Shown one piece after another: positions 8,332 through 19,800 of a DNA stretch of 21,901 nt. The notes under the pieces were generated by a model that saw only the letters and a program-made list of their open reading frames with translations, searched no databases and was not told where the DNA came from. How positions within the stretch are numbered: position 1 is the first letter of the stretch; each line of letters opens with the position of its first letter. Origin of the DNA: Pelargonium nanum (Eukaryota; Streptophyta; Magnoliopsida; Geraniales; Geraniaceae); assembly GCA_036897485.1 (NCBI GenBank), contig JAYMTF010001682.1, forward strand, positions 1 through 21,901. Direction: 5' to 3'. The translations under genes and the position numbers were made by a program.

Positions 8332-11300
8332 ATGGAGTCCATAGGAGTCCTGATGGCGTGCCCAATGAACGCTTATTTGGAGCAGGAACTCGAGAAGCGC
8401 TTCAAGCTGTTTCGCTTCTGGAGCTACCCCCAGAAGCAGAGCTTCCTCAAGGACCACGCCGCCTCCATCCGCGCCGTGGTCGGAAACGCCTCCGCCGGAG
8501 CCGACGCCGAGCTGATCGATGCTCTGCCGAAGCTGGAGATCGTGTCCAGTTTCAGTGTGGGTCTGGACAAGGTTGACTTGGGCAAGTGCAGGCAAAAGGG
8601 GATTAGGGTCACGAACACTCCCGATGTGCTGACGGAGGACGTGGCGGACCTGGCGATCGGGCTGATGCTGGCGGTGCTCAGGAGGCTCTGCGAGAGTGAT
8701 CGCTATGTCCGGAGTGGGAAGTGGAAGAAAGGGGATTTCAAGTTGACTACTAAGGTTTGGACTCATTTTGATTTCTCGAATTGATTGTCATGTGGAATTG
8801 TTTTGAATTTCTTGTTGTTGAATGAGGATTTGGCTAGAAATTGATTCGTTTGAATTTGGGCAGAAAGACCCTTGCTTGATGACCATTGTTCTGCAATTTT
8901 CTGATTAGTGACTAGGAGAATTAGGGTAACTGGAAAACGAGCCAACAGATTTTAGAAATGGGGGTGAGATTCAGTGTTAGATTTTAGATTATGGGTTGTG
9001 TCCAATATTGTTTGTGAGGGTTGTAAATATGCAGTCACTATTGATTGTTTGTTTGATTTCTTCATTGTTTGTAAAAGGGAATTTTATAATATTGGAATGC
9101 TATATGTGAATTTGTGTATTGAATTATGCTTGTTTTGGCAGTAGGTTGTTTGTATCTGGTTTGTGCTGAATGATCTGTTTTTACCCTCGTTGGAGATTGT
9201 GCAGAATTGTGTTTTCTTTATTGGTCGCCTTTCAACATACTAATAAAGATTCAGGGCATTCTTATATGGTTTCATATATCTGTCCGTGTTGTTACTATTT
9301 ATTTCTGCAAATTTCCATTACTCCTAAAAACATAGTTTAGGGAAGTGTTAGGAGAAGCAATAGATTATGGGTGCAGGAGATCTTAGAATGTATTTTGAAG
9401 TTGTTTGGAAGTTGAATTTGGTTACTATTTAAGAGCATTGTGTAGACAACCTGTGTTTATATTTCTAGAATCCAAATCTTCTATAAGAAATTATGTGGAC
9501 AACTTCTCACAACAGAATTATTTTAGGCTACCAGTTTCAGTCTAATGTTTGTTTCTTTCCCTTTTTAAATTGGAGTTACCAATTTGGGTAGCATCAGTTT
9601 CATTTTATAAGTAATAGTTATATATTTCGATTCATTTTTAGGTTTTTTCTTTGATATTCTATGGTTTTAATGCATAGACTCTCAGATTTTGGGTCTAATG
9701 TTTAATCTTTTGGGTGTCTGTTGTAAACAATGCAATGGTGTTCTAGGACTGTTAGTTCTCGTTGTATCTTTCAATTAAGCATCATGTAAAAGCTGCTGAA
9801 GATTGAAGATGCATGCAGTTTAGTTGAAATGTTGAACGAAAGGTTTACGAATTGACAGAATGCATGAGCAAGTGTTAATAGTAAAAAAGTAGTTAAGTGC
9901 AATTTTAAGCTTTGTGACTTCACATTCTTACAAGTGATGAAAGTAGATTCAATCCCTTGCTATGGTAAACCCTGCTGCCGAGATACCCATATGGTGTTGG
10001 ATACTCTCCATTATAAAGTGCATATAATTGGTATTCTAAGTTTTTCATATGAGTTTGTTTATCATGTGCAACTCTTGCATAGGATAAGAGGCGTTGGAAT
10101 TCATGTTTTGTATTTTTATATTATTATTTGTTCACTCACTTTTATGCAGCTTTTTAAATTTTCAAAGTGAACAAATAATATTAAATTATCAAACACAAGT
10201 CCCAATATACCTTAACTTGTGCATGAGTTGCACATGTTAGATAAATTCTTTTCCTATGTATATTTTTGTCGTTTTGCATAAGAAACTTGCACCTTTTTAC
10301 ATTTCAAATATATACATTTGCTTGTAAGTTTTTATGTTGATTTTAAGTGTGCCATTTGGGCAAACTCTATGCTGACTTGAGAATAAACTTGTGGACCAAA
10401 TCTTCATAGTGGAAAGCTAAATAACTCTTCAAACTTCAGCCACTGAAGCAACAATCTCTTTGTTATTTTTTATTCTAGCTTTATTCAGATTAGCATCTCA
10501 AGTTTCTTGATTGGTAAATGGGAAAGCCAAATGAAAAGGCAAAAGGTCTCTCTTCTGCCACTCATATTCAATTAGTTGGGGATGAGAAAATACATTCTTT
10601 GGAAGATGATTTGCTAAAACTATACCAAGCAATATGAGTGCATCAATTAAGATTGTTAGATAATGCTAAATGACTTGCATTTTCTTAGATTGATCAACTT
10701 ACTGATGGATATGGAGTCTCAGTTTTCAATTTCCTTTCATAGACATGTGAATACGCGATGCCTCTCCTTTTTTCTGATCTGTTCATTCTGCATAAAAACA
10801 ATTTATATGCCTTTTGCTTCTCTCATGTTCTTAATAGTACTCTCTTCCTTTCTCAGTTCAGTGGAAAGACAGTGGGCATCATTGGGTTGGGCAGGATAGG
10901 CGCAGCAATTGCCCATAGAGCCGAAGCATTTAGCTGCCCCATTAGTTACTACTCCAGAACAAAGAAACAAGATAGCAAGTACAAATATTATCCGAGTGTA
11001 GTTGAGTTAGCTGCCAACTGTGATATCCTAGTGGTTGCATGCCCATTGACGCCAGAAACCACCCACATCATCAATCGCGAAGTCATTGATGCATTGGGGC
11101 CGAAGGGTGTTCTAATCAACATAGGGAGGGGGCCACATGTGGATGAACCCGAGCTGGTATCTGCATTGGTGGAAGGCCGAATAGGCGGGGCAGGGCTTGA
11201 TGTTTTCGAGAAAGAACCTCACGTGCCCGAGGAGCTGTTCGGGCTTGAAAATGTAGTTCTGTTGCCTCATGTAGGAAGTGGCACTGTGGAAACTCGAAAG

Positions 11301-11375
11301 GCCATGGCTGACCTGGTGATAGGGAATCTGGAGGCTTATTTCCAGAACAAACCATTGTTAACACCAGTGGTTTGA
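8332..11375 (+). CDS. HPR2: NADPH-dependent hydroxypyruvate / hydroxyphenylpyruvate reductase, copy 1
   Basis: There are two exons, 8332-8754 and 10857-11375, with a GT-AG intron between codons 141 and 142. The product is 313 residues, the usual length for plant HPR2/HPPR. It is a D-isomer 2-hydroxyacid dehydrogenase. The N-terminal substrate domain includes [18 protein letters not shown] and [15 protein letters not shown]. The Rossmann motif is GLGRIG (G151, G153, G156). SRT after the second strand (R175) fits NADPH preference. Catalytic residues are R232 (NIGRG), E261 (FEKEP) and H279 (LLPHVG). Known relatives reduce hydroxypyruvate and glyoxylate in the cytosol, bypassing peroxisomal HPR1 in photorespiration, and reduce 4-hydroxyphenylpyruvate, which in mint-family plants feeds rosmarinic acid. 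It keeps the family-consensus active-site loop, so it is the likelier true HPR2. Its intron is about four times longer than that of copy 2. Confidence 0.95.
8755..10856 (+). other. Long intron of reductase copy 1
   Basis: This 2,102-bp intron is AT-rich, with donor AAG|GTTTGG and acceptor TTTCTCAG. It contains a perfect 15-bp inverted repeat at 10122-10180. Short ORFs inside it show no recognisable family. The corresponding intron of copy 2 is only 529 bp at the same position. Confidence 0.8.
10122..10180. repeat. Perfect 15-bp inverted repeat inside the intron
   Basis: TATTATTTGTTCACT at 10122-10136 is exactly complementary to AGTGAACAAATAATA at 10166-10180, with a 29-base loop. It may be a small MITE-like remnant that helped lengthen this intron; no target-site duplication is clear. 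Confidence 0.65.
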
Positions 11376-11988
11376 TTTTGTTAACTAGGCATAGACTGTC
11401 TGTAAGTTCAATTGAAGTCTTCTTCATTTTGCTACTACTGTTGCTACATTGAGAAACCTTCTGGACATGTCTATTGGAAAAACTTGTACGACGCGCCACA
11501 TGTACAATATTTCTTTTAAATCGGGCGCTCTGCGCCTGAAATTTATGAGAGAGTAGTGGTATCATATGCGTCGGGATGTTATTCGTTAAAATTGATTTTA
11601 AATTACAAAAATATGAAATATGTATTCGCCACGTCGACTGTCACTCCATTTTGCACCCAAAACTTTGTACAAAATTTGAGACATTTAACAATTTTTTAAT
11701 TTTAATTCAAATGCAAAAGTTGGAAGAGTAAAGTGACTTGTATTCCTAAAAAACAAATGACTAACAAAATCCATAATTGTAGCATAAATCATCACTCTTC
11801 CCTAATACGACGTCGTAGCTAAGCATCATCTGCTTCCTCTAAATAGTAAACAGCAAGTGATGTGCAGTGCAGAGCTTCACTCATCCCATCCGCTTCCCGC
11901 GAATCTCAACAGCAATAACTGAATGTGAACCAAATCCAACACAACCAGTAACCAAACCCTAACCCTAATCGCGACATTCGAAACGAAA
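11376..11988 (+). promoter_or_regulatory. Spacer between the two reductases: copy 1 3' UTR and copy 2 promoter
   Basis: This 613-bp spacer has no coding sequence. Copy 2's leader carries a telobox-type motif, AAACCCTAACCCTAA, at 11954-11968, 20 bp before the ATG. Such elements are known in promoters and leaders of genes active in dividing cells. A TATA-like CTAAATAG lies near 11838. Confidence 0.5.
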
Positions 11989-13459
11989 ATGAAGGATATC
12001 GGAGTCCTGATGACGTGCCCGATGTCCACATACCTCGAAGCAGAGCTCGAGAAACGCTTCAATCTATTCAAGCTCTGGACCCAATCCTCCGCCGCCGAGT
12101 TTTTTGCGGCGAAACCGGAATCGGTACGGGCGGTGGTCTGCGACGTCAAATACGGCGCCGATGCTCAGCTCGTCGATTCGCTTCCGAAACTCGAAATCGT
12201 GTCGAGTTACAGTGTTGGGCTGGACAAGATTGATCTGGGCAAGTGCAGGGCCAAGGGGGTTCGGGTCACCAACACGCCGGACGTACTCACCGACGACGTC
12301 GCCGACGTCGCGATCGGGATGGCCCTGGCGCTGCTCCGGCGGATTTGCTCCTGCGATGGGTATTTGAGGAATGGCAAGTGGAAGGAATGTGAGAACAGAT
12401 TGGCTACCAAGGTGTGTGTCCAAAGTTATTTCACAATTCACGTACTGTTTTTGTATGGAATTTGGAGTTTTGGTCAATTAGCAATGATGGGTATTGATTG
12501 CTTTTTCGTTTTGTTCTTCAAAGTTTGAATTTTTACATGTTTGGTTAAGAACGAGGAGTGTGTTCTCTCATTTTCTGGTTTCCAGTTATATTTTGGAAAA
12601 TAGGTTTGATTTTCATGCATTCGGTTTGTGGGAATGAAAGTTATGTTTAGGAAAGAAAATTTTGATGTTGCCTGATCTGTTGCAAGAAAACAAAACTGTA
12701 TGCTTGAAGGAGACATTTTTATTACAACCCAGGTGTTTTGGGACTCATTTACTGTATCCTGGCAAAGACTATATATTTTGTGTCCTGGTGATGAAAGCTT
12801 TTACCACCATATATTTTGTGATCAGGAAAAACAAGGTTGTGAACTGAAGAAACTATTTTTTTAGTATTTGTTGTTTGATTGCAATTTTGCTTTTTCTACC
12901 ACTACTTATTTATCCATATATGCCTTTTGGTGACTCCCAGTTCAGTGGTAAAACAGTTGGAATTGTTGGGTTGGGCAGGATTGGTTCAGCAATTGCAAAG
13001 AGAGCTGAAGCTTTTGGCTGCCAAATCAACTACTTCTCCAGATCTGAGAAACCTTCTTTGAGTTATAAATTCTATTCAAACATAATCGAATTGGCTGAAA
13101 ACTCAAGGATCCTTATAGTGGCTTGTGCTCTGACAGAAGAAACCCACCACATTATCAATCGCGAAGTCCTTGATGCCTTAGGTCCAGCGGGGATTTTCAT
13201 CAACATAGGGCGAGGTCCACATGTTGACGAGCCTGAGCTTGTGTCTGCACTGCTTGATGGCCGCTTGGGCGGGGCGGGGCTTGATGTTTTTGAAGATGAA
13301 CCAAATGTTCCAGAAGAACTGTTTGAGCTTGAAAATGTTGTGCTCTTGCCTCATGTGGGAAGTGACACTGTGGAAACCAGCAAGGCTATGGCTGATCTTG
13401 TGATCGAGAACTTGGAGGCACACTTCACCAATAAACCCTTGTTAACTGCCGTGATTTGA
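11989..13459 (+). CDS. HPR2: Hydroxypyruvate / hydroxyphenylpyruvate reductase-like protein, tandem copy 2
   Basis: There are two exons, 11989-12411 and 12941-13459, with exactly the same lengths and intron position as copy 1, giving 313 residues. The Rossmann motif GLGRIG, SRS at 174-176 (NADPH type) and the catalytic R232, E261 and H279 are all kept, so the enzyme should be active. Differences from copy 1 include residues 51-55, GNASA in copy 1 and CDVKY here. This loop lies beside the bound substrate in D-2-hydroxyacid dehydrogenases. Others are G283 to D and R288 to S just after the catalytic His. These suggest altered substrate preference, an inference from the family fold. The start is the first ATG, aligned with copy 1. 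Tandem origin is clear from gene structure and sequence. Confidence 0.93.
12412..12940 (+). other. Intron of reductase copy 2
   Basis: A 529-bp GT-AG intron between codons 141 and 142, the same place as in copy 1. It is T-rich and contains no recognised element. The frame happens to be open just upstream of exon 2, which creates misleading longer ORFs. Confidence 0.85.
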
Positions 13460-14930
13460 TTCAATCGAAACAGCGTGGGATGGCCGGTGACCAATTGGGA
13501 GCGGATCTCGGGTATTTCTTTTAACATTCTCTCAAGTATTTGACATTCTTGTTTTGGCTGATCATATTCTAGTGAAAGAAATCTGAAGTCAGTTATATTA
13601 TACTTTTGTCATGATAATGATTCAACAATATCATGTCAGCTATATGAATCAAATAGTAGCAAAATTTGTTGGAATTTTTATTCATTGATGTTCTCAATCT
13701 AAGCCTATTTGTGTTACTTGGCTTTCAAACTTCATAGAAAGCCAACCAGGAATGTTAATACCTCTTTCATGTCCAATGAGGACATGACATGAAATGTTTG
13801 GATAAAAATTGTTTATCTGGTGTTCAGTACAGAATCTTCATATAGTGATGACACTTGGCCATATGTTAATGCCATTTTCTCTGAATGAGCATTGGTACTC
13901 ATCAATTTGGAGTTACTCAGCTCAGAACTTGTCAACATTTATCTTCTTTTGTACTCCAGCACAAAGATGCTGTTTTCACTGCTCATCTATATGAGCAATA
14001 ACTCTTCATAGTTGTCTATTGATTGTTTGGTAATAATAGCACTTCTTTAAAAGAGTTCTCACATAAAAAAAACCAAAGAGAACTACACGGTTGTTAGGTA
14101 AAATGCATAAAATAGTGACTTAAAGTAGACGAGCTCCTGCAAATCAATACCTCCTGTGAGATTTTGGTCTCTTTGAAGGAGAGATAACACTTAAATTACT
14201 TTGTCTTCATCATAAAATGAAGATCGGGTCGAACTGATTTGCTGATAAAGTCGGTTGATTCTATTTTCTTATACTGACATATAATACTAAACATCTAATG
14301 ATAAAGTGGGTTTGTACAGGGCATAAACAAATATAACCAATTAGGACCTAACACCATACCAGGAAACCAAAAGGACAATAAGGGAACAATCCAATGGCTT
14401 GGAAATTTAGACAGCATCCCCACTGTAAAAAGAGTACAGAGGTTGATCAGGATGGTTCACATCAACTTTATTGTATTTTACCTACAATAATTGATGGACT
14501 ATTCTGCTAGAAACCCATTTCTCCAATTTGGATAAATTCATCAACCTCTCAGAGCTTAACAAACAAACCAAGCCATAAAGATAATGAGCAATGAGTCCAT
14601 ATATGATTACACTATAGAGGATAGAGACATACACCGCCATGACAACAAAGCTATCTTTATATACACAACTTGCATACATCACAAGCCTCTTCTATTTCTT
14701 CATCATCATCATCATGTCATAGGAAAATCCAAATAGACCCCATGTGGCCATGTCATGTGTGTGCTTTCCCTTGTATTCTCCTTATCAATTACAATAACCT
14801 AGTCTAATACTAAAAGAAAAAAATAAAGGGAAATGGAGATGGAGAAGGAGATGTAGTGCTCTTTTCCTTCATTTTCTAGCTTTTTCTGGAACTTTCTTGG
14901 AAGTTGAAACAAAACCTCTTTTGCTAGTCC
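13460..14930. other. Intergenic: reductase 3' flank and LC8 3' UTR
   Basis: No supported gene lies here. A small hairpin TGCTCAT/ATGAGCA lies at 13980-13997 and a (CAT)5 microsatellite at 14701-14715. The last 200-300 bp are probably the 3' UTR of the minus-strand LC8 gene. A minus-strand ORF of 66 codons (14482-14682) is hydrophobic but unrecognised and was not called. Confidence 0.6.
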
Positions 14931-15305
14931 TCAGGCTGAAGAAGCCCCTTTGAAGATGAGGAAGCTGAGAGTTTCCACTGTGAAATATATGAAAGTCCCT
15001 TTAGAATGAGTGAAAAAGCACCCAAAATTGGAACCCACCACACATTGCCATCCACATCCATATTTGGTATCAAACTCCTGCCCAACAATCAGAAATAAAT
15101 CAGCCCCAGAAGTTTCTAGATTGATTGGTCTCTTTCAGAGAGATAGAGAAACAAAAAAAAAAGGTACCTTTTTTATGTGGGCAGCAATGGATTTGCAGTC
15201 AAAGACATCATAGAGATCCAAAGCTTGAGAAGCAGAGGCCATGGCTTGGATCTGCATCTTCACTGGCATGTCTGTGTCTTCTATCAGAGCCTTTCCTTCC
15301 AACAT
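14931..15305 (-). CDS. Dynein light chain, LC8/DYNLL type
   Basis: There are two exons on the minus strand, 15305-15168 and 15077-14931, separated by a 90-bp GT-AG intron, giving 94 residues. The sequence is typical LC8: MLEGKALIEDTDMPVKMQ, ASQALDLYDVFDCKSIAAHI, then EFDTKYGCGWQCVVGSNFG and FFTHSKGTFIYFTVETL, ending FLIFKGASSA. The ATG is the first after an in-frame stop. LC8 forms a small dimer that binds short linear motifs in many partners. Flowering plants lack cytoplasmic dynein heavy chains, so here it is expected to act as a dimerisation hub rather than in a dynein motor. The intron falls exactly between the helical half and the strand-rich half. The gene is intact. Confidence 0.95.
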
Positions 15306-15462
15306 CTTCAAAAACTGATATAAACCCAGAGGGAGAATTTGCAGTATCTAGCTAGTTCTATTAAGAACTCAAATATAAACCCAAATCCAAATGATGAGTT
15401 GAGTTTTCCAGAAGCTGAAGAAAGAGAAGCCTATAATAGACTAGTGAGAGGAGACACTCTTC

Positions 15463-15474
15463 CAAATATAAAGG
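15463..15474 (-). promoter_or_regulatory. Candidate TATA box for the LC8 gene
   Basis: CCTTTATATTTGG reads on the minus strand about 160 bp upstream of the LC8 ATG, followed by a CT-rich stretch that could be the 5' UTR. The core is not a perfect TATAAA in this orientation, so the call is tentative. Confidence 0.35.
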
Positions 15475-16109
15475 AGTGACCTCTTTGGTTCTCTCAGTCT
15501 CATTTGTTATTATAATTATTAGTATTTTGTTTTTATTTAACATGTGAGGTCTCAATTTAATAATCTTACCATTTATTCAATTCCCCAAATGTGAAAAATG
15601 TCATACTAGTATTTAATTCTGATTAAAAAAACACTTCTTTTTTTCAAAATTTATACTCCCATTTCATACAATTGAGAGCAGCTTATAATGAAGCAAATGT
15701 ATAATTAAGTAGATGATCTGTCTATTTATATAATAGAAGAAAAATACAATACAAACTCAAAATGTGTTGTAATTTTTATCATGAAAAAGCTAGAATGATG
15801 TAAAAAGAGAGGAGTGGGCACAAAGTACAAATATTTGTGTCATTTTCTCTACTCTCTCTAAGGACTTTTAGCTTTATTCAATCATGGTAGATGATACAGT
15901 CATGGTCATGAAGATAATGATGCTCAGGATAAAGATGGTGAGGCTGAAAATGGAGTCAAGCTTTTATTGGATTTCACATCTGACTTATGTTTACATTAAA
16001 TCTCTATTCATATTTATTTATTAGTATTTAGTAGTATTTATGAGTGTATAATAAAAAAATAGATCAACGTATGTGTACACAAGATACTTTTTTTTACAGC
16101 AAGACTTGA

Positions 16110-16390
16110 CTTGGTGACACGAAAGCATGAGTTGGTAAGAGGTTATGAGATACCAAATTTGCCACGGTTCCATTTTTTTCTTCTTTGTTTGTCTTTTTGC
16201 TTGTATTCTAGCGATAGCATGTCTCCAGAAGTAGCTTAACTTTAGATCTCGATTTCGAGTCTCAGATAATACAGCTGCGTTAAAACTTGGTAGCAAAAGT
16301 TCTGCCGTCTTTATGGTTTTGCCCGCCTTGAATGAGGATTAGTGAAAGTGTGGTATGACTTAAACGTGCTAATCATGGACTACTTTGGAA
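16110..16390 (+). mobile_element. Possible degenerate tRNA-derived SINE
   Basis: GAGTTGGTAAGAG near 16130 resembles a tRNA D-arm/A box. GATTTCGAGTCTC near 16250 resembles a B box (GTTCGANTC). The following stretch, with TTTATGGTTTTGCCCGCC and GAGGATTAGTG, resembles tails I associate with plant tRNA-derived SINEs. The A-to-B spacing is longer than in a canonical promoter and no target-site duplication was found, so this may be coincidence. Confidence 0.3.
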
Positions 16391-16858
16391 ACCATACATC
16401 ATAGTTTAATACAAATAATCTTTCATATCTGTGGTGTAAACATTGTTAGCTAAGCTAACCCAATTTGTAACTTATAGAAATTGGGCATAACAAATAGAAT
16501 TTTCGGAACATCTGAGCTCAGGTTACTGCCAAGACAGTGATCTCTGCATAAATATCTAAGAGACCAATATATTCTTTCCTATCTAATCTCTGAAAGAGAA
16601 TAAAATGAAGATAGAATCTGACTAAGACGACGTAAAATCCAAATCATGCGAGCAAAATTGAAGCTTTAGCTGCCAAAAACATTACAGTTACTACTCGGAA
16701 AACTCGAAATGTAACAGAAAACTCGTAGCTCTGAAACTGTTATCATGATAGAGATAAATTCTCTCTAACCAAAACTGAGCAACCAAATCTGGACCCATGC
16801 TTCTGTATACGAATGATTTCGTTACAAAACCGAAACTTCCATTAAATTCTTTAACAGT

Positions 16859-19800
16859 TCAGAGTCTGCGAGCTTTATGTGGCCGCTGGGTTGCTGAATC
16901 ATTATCATCTGCGAAGAAAGATCTTTTACCTTGAAAGTGTCTTCCGCCTCCTCTATTAGATTGACCTCTCCTGCAAGGAATAGGTCAATAATGAGACTGC
17001 TTGTGCCTATCAAACCATAAGTAAAACCATAGTTCTCCAGGGCTGATATTTGTAATCATAAATCACAGAAGAAAAAACATAAATATGATAAATAGCTGAA
17101 TACATATAACAAGTATAGCACAAGCATACCATCCTCTACCGCCTCTATTTTCTTGGCCTCTCCTCTCCGGGTTATCATGATATGATTTCCAACACTGTTT
17201 TTCAGCTTCACCTGAAAGCATTCGATATTAAAAGGTTTCCATTAGTTGCTTGAAAAAAGATAACGACTTACACTGAAGACCAGTTTCCATTTAAATTCAT
17301 GGAAATGATTAGATATGAAGACGTTACGTGTAAGCATTCTCTCATGTGTACCAGTATTGAGAACACACAACATCCAATAATTTTGACCAGCACGGATTAA
17401 ATAAAACAAACTCTACAACCTAACATACGAAGGACTGAAGTTATCGTAACTACAAACTTGCAGTCACCTTAGTAACATGAATGAAAACTCTAAAATTATA
17501 TCTACAAGAGTTCACTGCCTACCAGTAACAGCTTCTAAGGAAACAACAAAATCCTTCACTATGAGACCATATTTGACAAAAGCAACAGTTGCACGGGCTT
17601 TTATAGCTGCTTCTGGCTCCTCGAAAAAAATGTAACCTGAATTTGTACCAATGGTGTAATCAACAAACTGCAAAAAGGAAGAAGCATTAGCAGGGCACAC
17701 ATTAATACTGATTCCTCAAATAACCACACTAAGCAATAAAGACAAAAACAAAAAAACGAGCCGTCAACAGTATTCAGAGATGTATGAGTATATCTTCAAA
17801 GCAAAACTCTACTCATCCAAGTGCATAATTCATATTGGAAGTTTCAGGTTATCCAGCCCAACTCTTTCTATCATAGAATATCGTACAGGAAGATGCTACA
17901 TGAGTCATCATGAGAAAGATATTGCAGAGGAAATTGGCTTCCCAATTTTCCAAGTCATTAATACCCTTCTGAAGGATCTGAGGCAAAAAGATTCTAAGCT
18001 TTAGAGAGAAATGAAGCATTAGGACTAAGGTTAAATACCTTAACATGCCCGAATCTTTCAAAGGCATCCTTAAGTTCATCAGTCTCAATATCATACTTTT
18101 CATCATGAACAGCAGTTTCATCTTTTCTCGCACCAGACTCTTCTTTATTTGCATGACCTTTAAGAGATTTTTCTCCAGTTCCGGAAATGGCACATTCTGA
18201 ATCCTTCTTCTCACTCTCCTTTTCAATAGTTTCCAATGTTTGATCTTTATGTGTGGGAGCAGCTACAGAATCCAAGTCCTCGTGTTCACTTTCTTCAATG
18301 TGTTTACATGTTCCCTTCTCAGTGTTCTCTGAAAGTTTTTCCATATCATTTACAATACTGTTAGAGGCTTGCTCAGTTTCTTCAACAATATTTTCTTTGG
18401 ATATCAAGTTCCTCTCCATCTCACAAACACCTTTACTCTTATCAACCATGGTTGATCTCCTCTTCAAAGTAAATGCAACAACTAAACCTTTAGGGTAGCT
18501 GTGAAATCCACCAGAGAGGTAACAAATTAGTAAGAGAAAGAGGAACATAAGCGAAATAAAACAATAGTGTCAAGGAGGGACTAATACTGACTTTGTAGTA
18601 GCGTTCTTTTGGCTTGAACTCGTAGAAGAACAATTTTTCTCAAGATCCTTGATCATTTTTGCTCTCTTGGAATCAAACTCTTTTCTGAACAATGATAAAT
18701 AAATGGGAAAATAAATTAACAAATTACTACATAATAAGATAAGTAAGTTGCCGTTTAAGCTTGCATGGTACAAAGTAACTTTTGACTTTTGAGCTATTGA
18801 GAAAATGAATTTATCATTTTTGCGAATGGCGCCTAAAGGAGGGTAAGAGAGTTGTACACGCCCGATTTCGTCTTCGAATGACAAGTGTCTCCAAAGCTTT
18901 CAGGGATGAAAAAACGTCTCTCAGAAAATCACCGGATCAAAGTGAAGTCGCATCAAAGCAAGTTTTATTATTTTTATTGTCATTCCAATCTTGTCTATGA
19001 AACTTATCGAACTAAGGATCCCTAATTTACAATGTTCAAAAGCAACCATAAATCCAGAGAAGGAAGGGTGCATTGCTTACTTTGTCTTGATTAACAACTT
19101 GGTACCACCAAAAATCAAGTTCTGTCTCAATATCTTTTCAGCATCTCCATCTGTAGAGAACTCTATCAAAGCAGTCCCACAAAAATACTTCTTATCGGCA
19201 ACATGGCGAGGAAGCCTAACACTATTCACCTGAGACATATGATAGTAAGAAGAATAGTATATAGAGTTATAGAAAAAAACAACAATAAAAAGTTCATATC
19301 AATTTAACAGCAGCTATGAGGCAGAGCGAGCAACAAGTGCAGTAGCAATACTTATGACATAAGAGAACTGGAATAATATAAATCACTGTGGGTACAATTA
19401 TATTTGCTTGATCTGAGAAATTCAAAAGAAGACCAACAAATATGTGCACAATTTGACTTGTACAAGGTCAGCAACTGGAAATTATACAAATAATATAACA
19501 ATTGTGAGTTATTACAGCCAAAGAGATACCCATACTGAGACTCCAATGGGGGCAAGTGGTTGCAATTTTGATGTACAGGAACATTTATTCACCTAAAAGG
19601 TGAACTCCAATTATGATTTCGGTAACCATAGAGAAACCAAGCATACAAAAATGTAGTGAACAGCTGAAAAGAAACCCCATCGACCACATGGCTAAAACAT
19701 CGTACCAATCTATAATGTATCAAACAGCATATAAATCCCATATCCACACTAAATATGGAGAAATAGAAACTACAAACTCCATTTTAATTAAATATATATG

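Larger units (their letters stand above)
15306..16858. other. Intergenic: LC8 promoter, spacer and La 3' flank
   Basis: Apart from the LC8 promoter and a possible degenerate SINE at about 16110-16390, no feature is supported. The last few hundred bases before 16859 probably include the La 3' UTR. The minus-strand ORF at 16021-16296 has no recognisable family. Confidence 0.55.

Noticed and set aside
8269..8766. 165-codon minus-strand ORF opposite reductase copy 1 exon 1
   Set aside because: Common antisense artefact of GC-rich codons; the plus frame is an unmistakable HPR2.
9934..10170. 78-codon ORF inside the copy 1 intron
   Set aside because: No recognisable domain, AT-rich composition, lies wholly within an intron.
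12875..12940. ATG and hydrophobic leader in frame just before copy 2 exon 2
   Set aside because: It is intron sequence; homology and the CAG acceptor at 12938-12940 show that exon 2 starts at 12941. It is not a signal peptide.
14482..14682. 66-codon minus-strand hydrophobic ORF
   Set aside because: No known family, and located in the likely LC8 3' flank; chance ORF in AT-rich DNA.
16021..16296. 91-codon minus-strand ORF
   Set aside because: Lys-rich low-complexity start and no recognisable family; overlaps a possible SINE.
16822..17013. 63-codon minus-strand ORF over the last La exon
   Set aside because: Wrong frame; the correct frame continues the RGG tail and ends at 16859.
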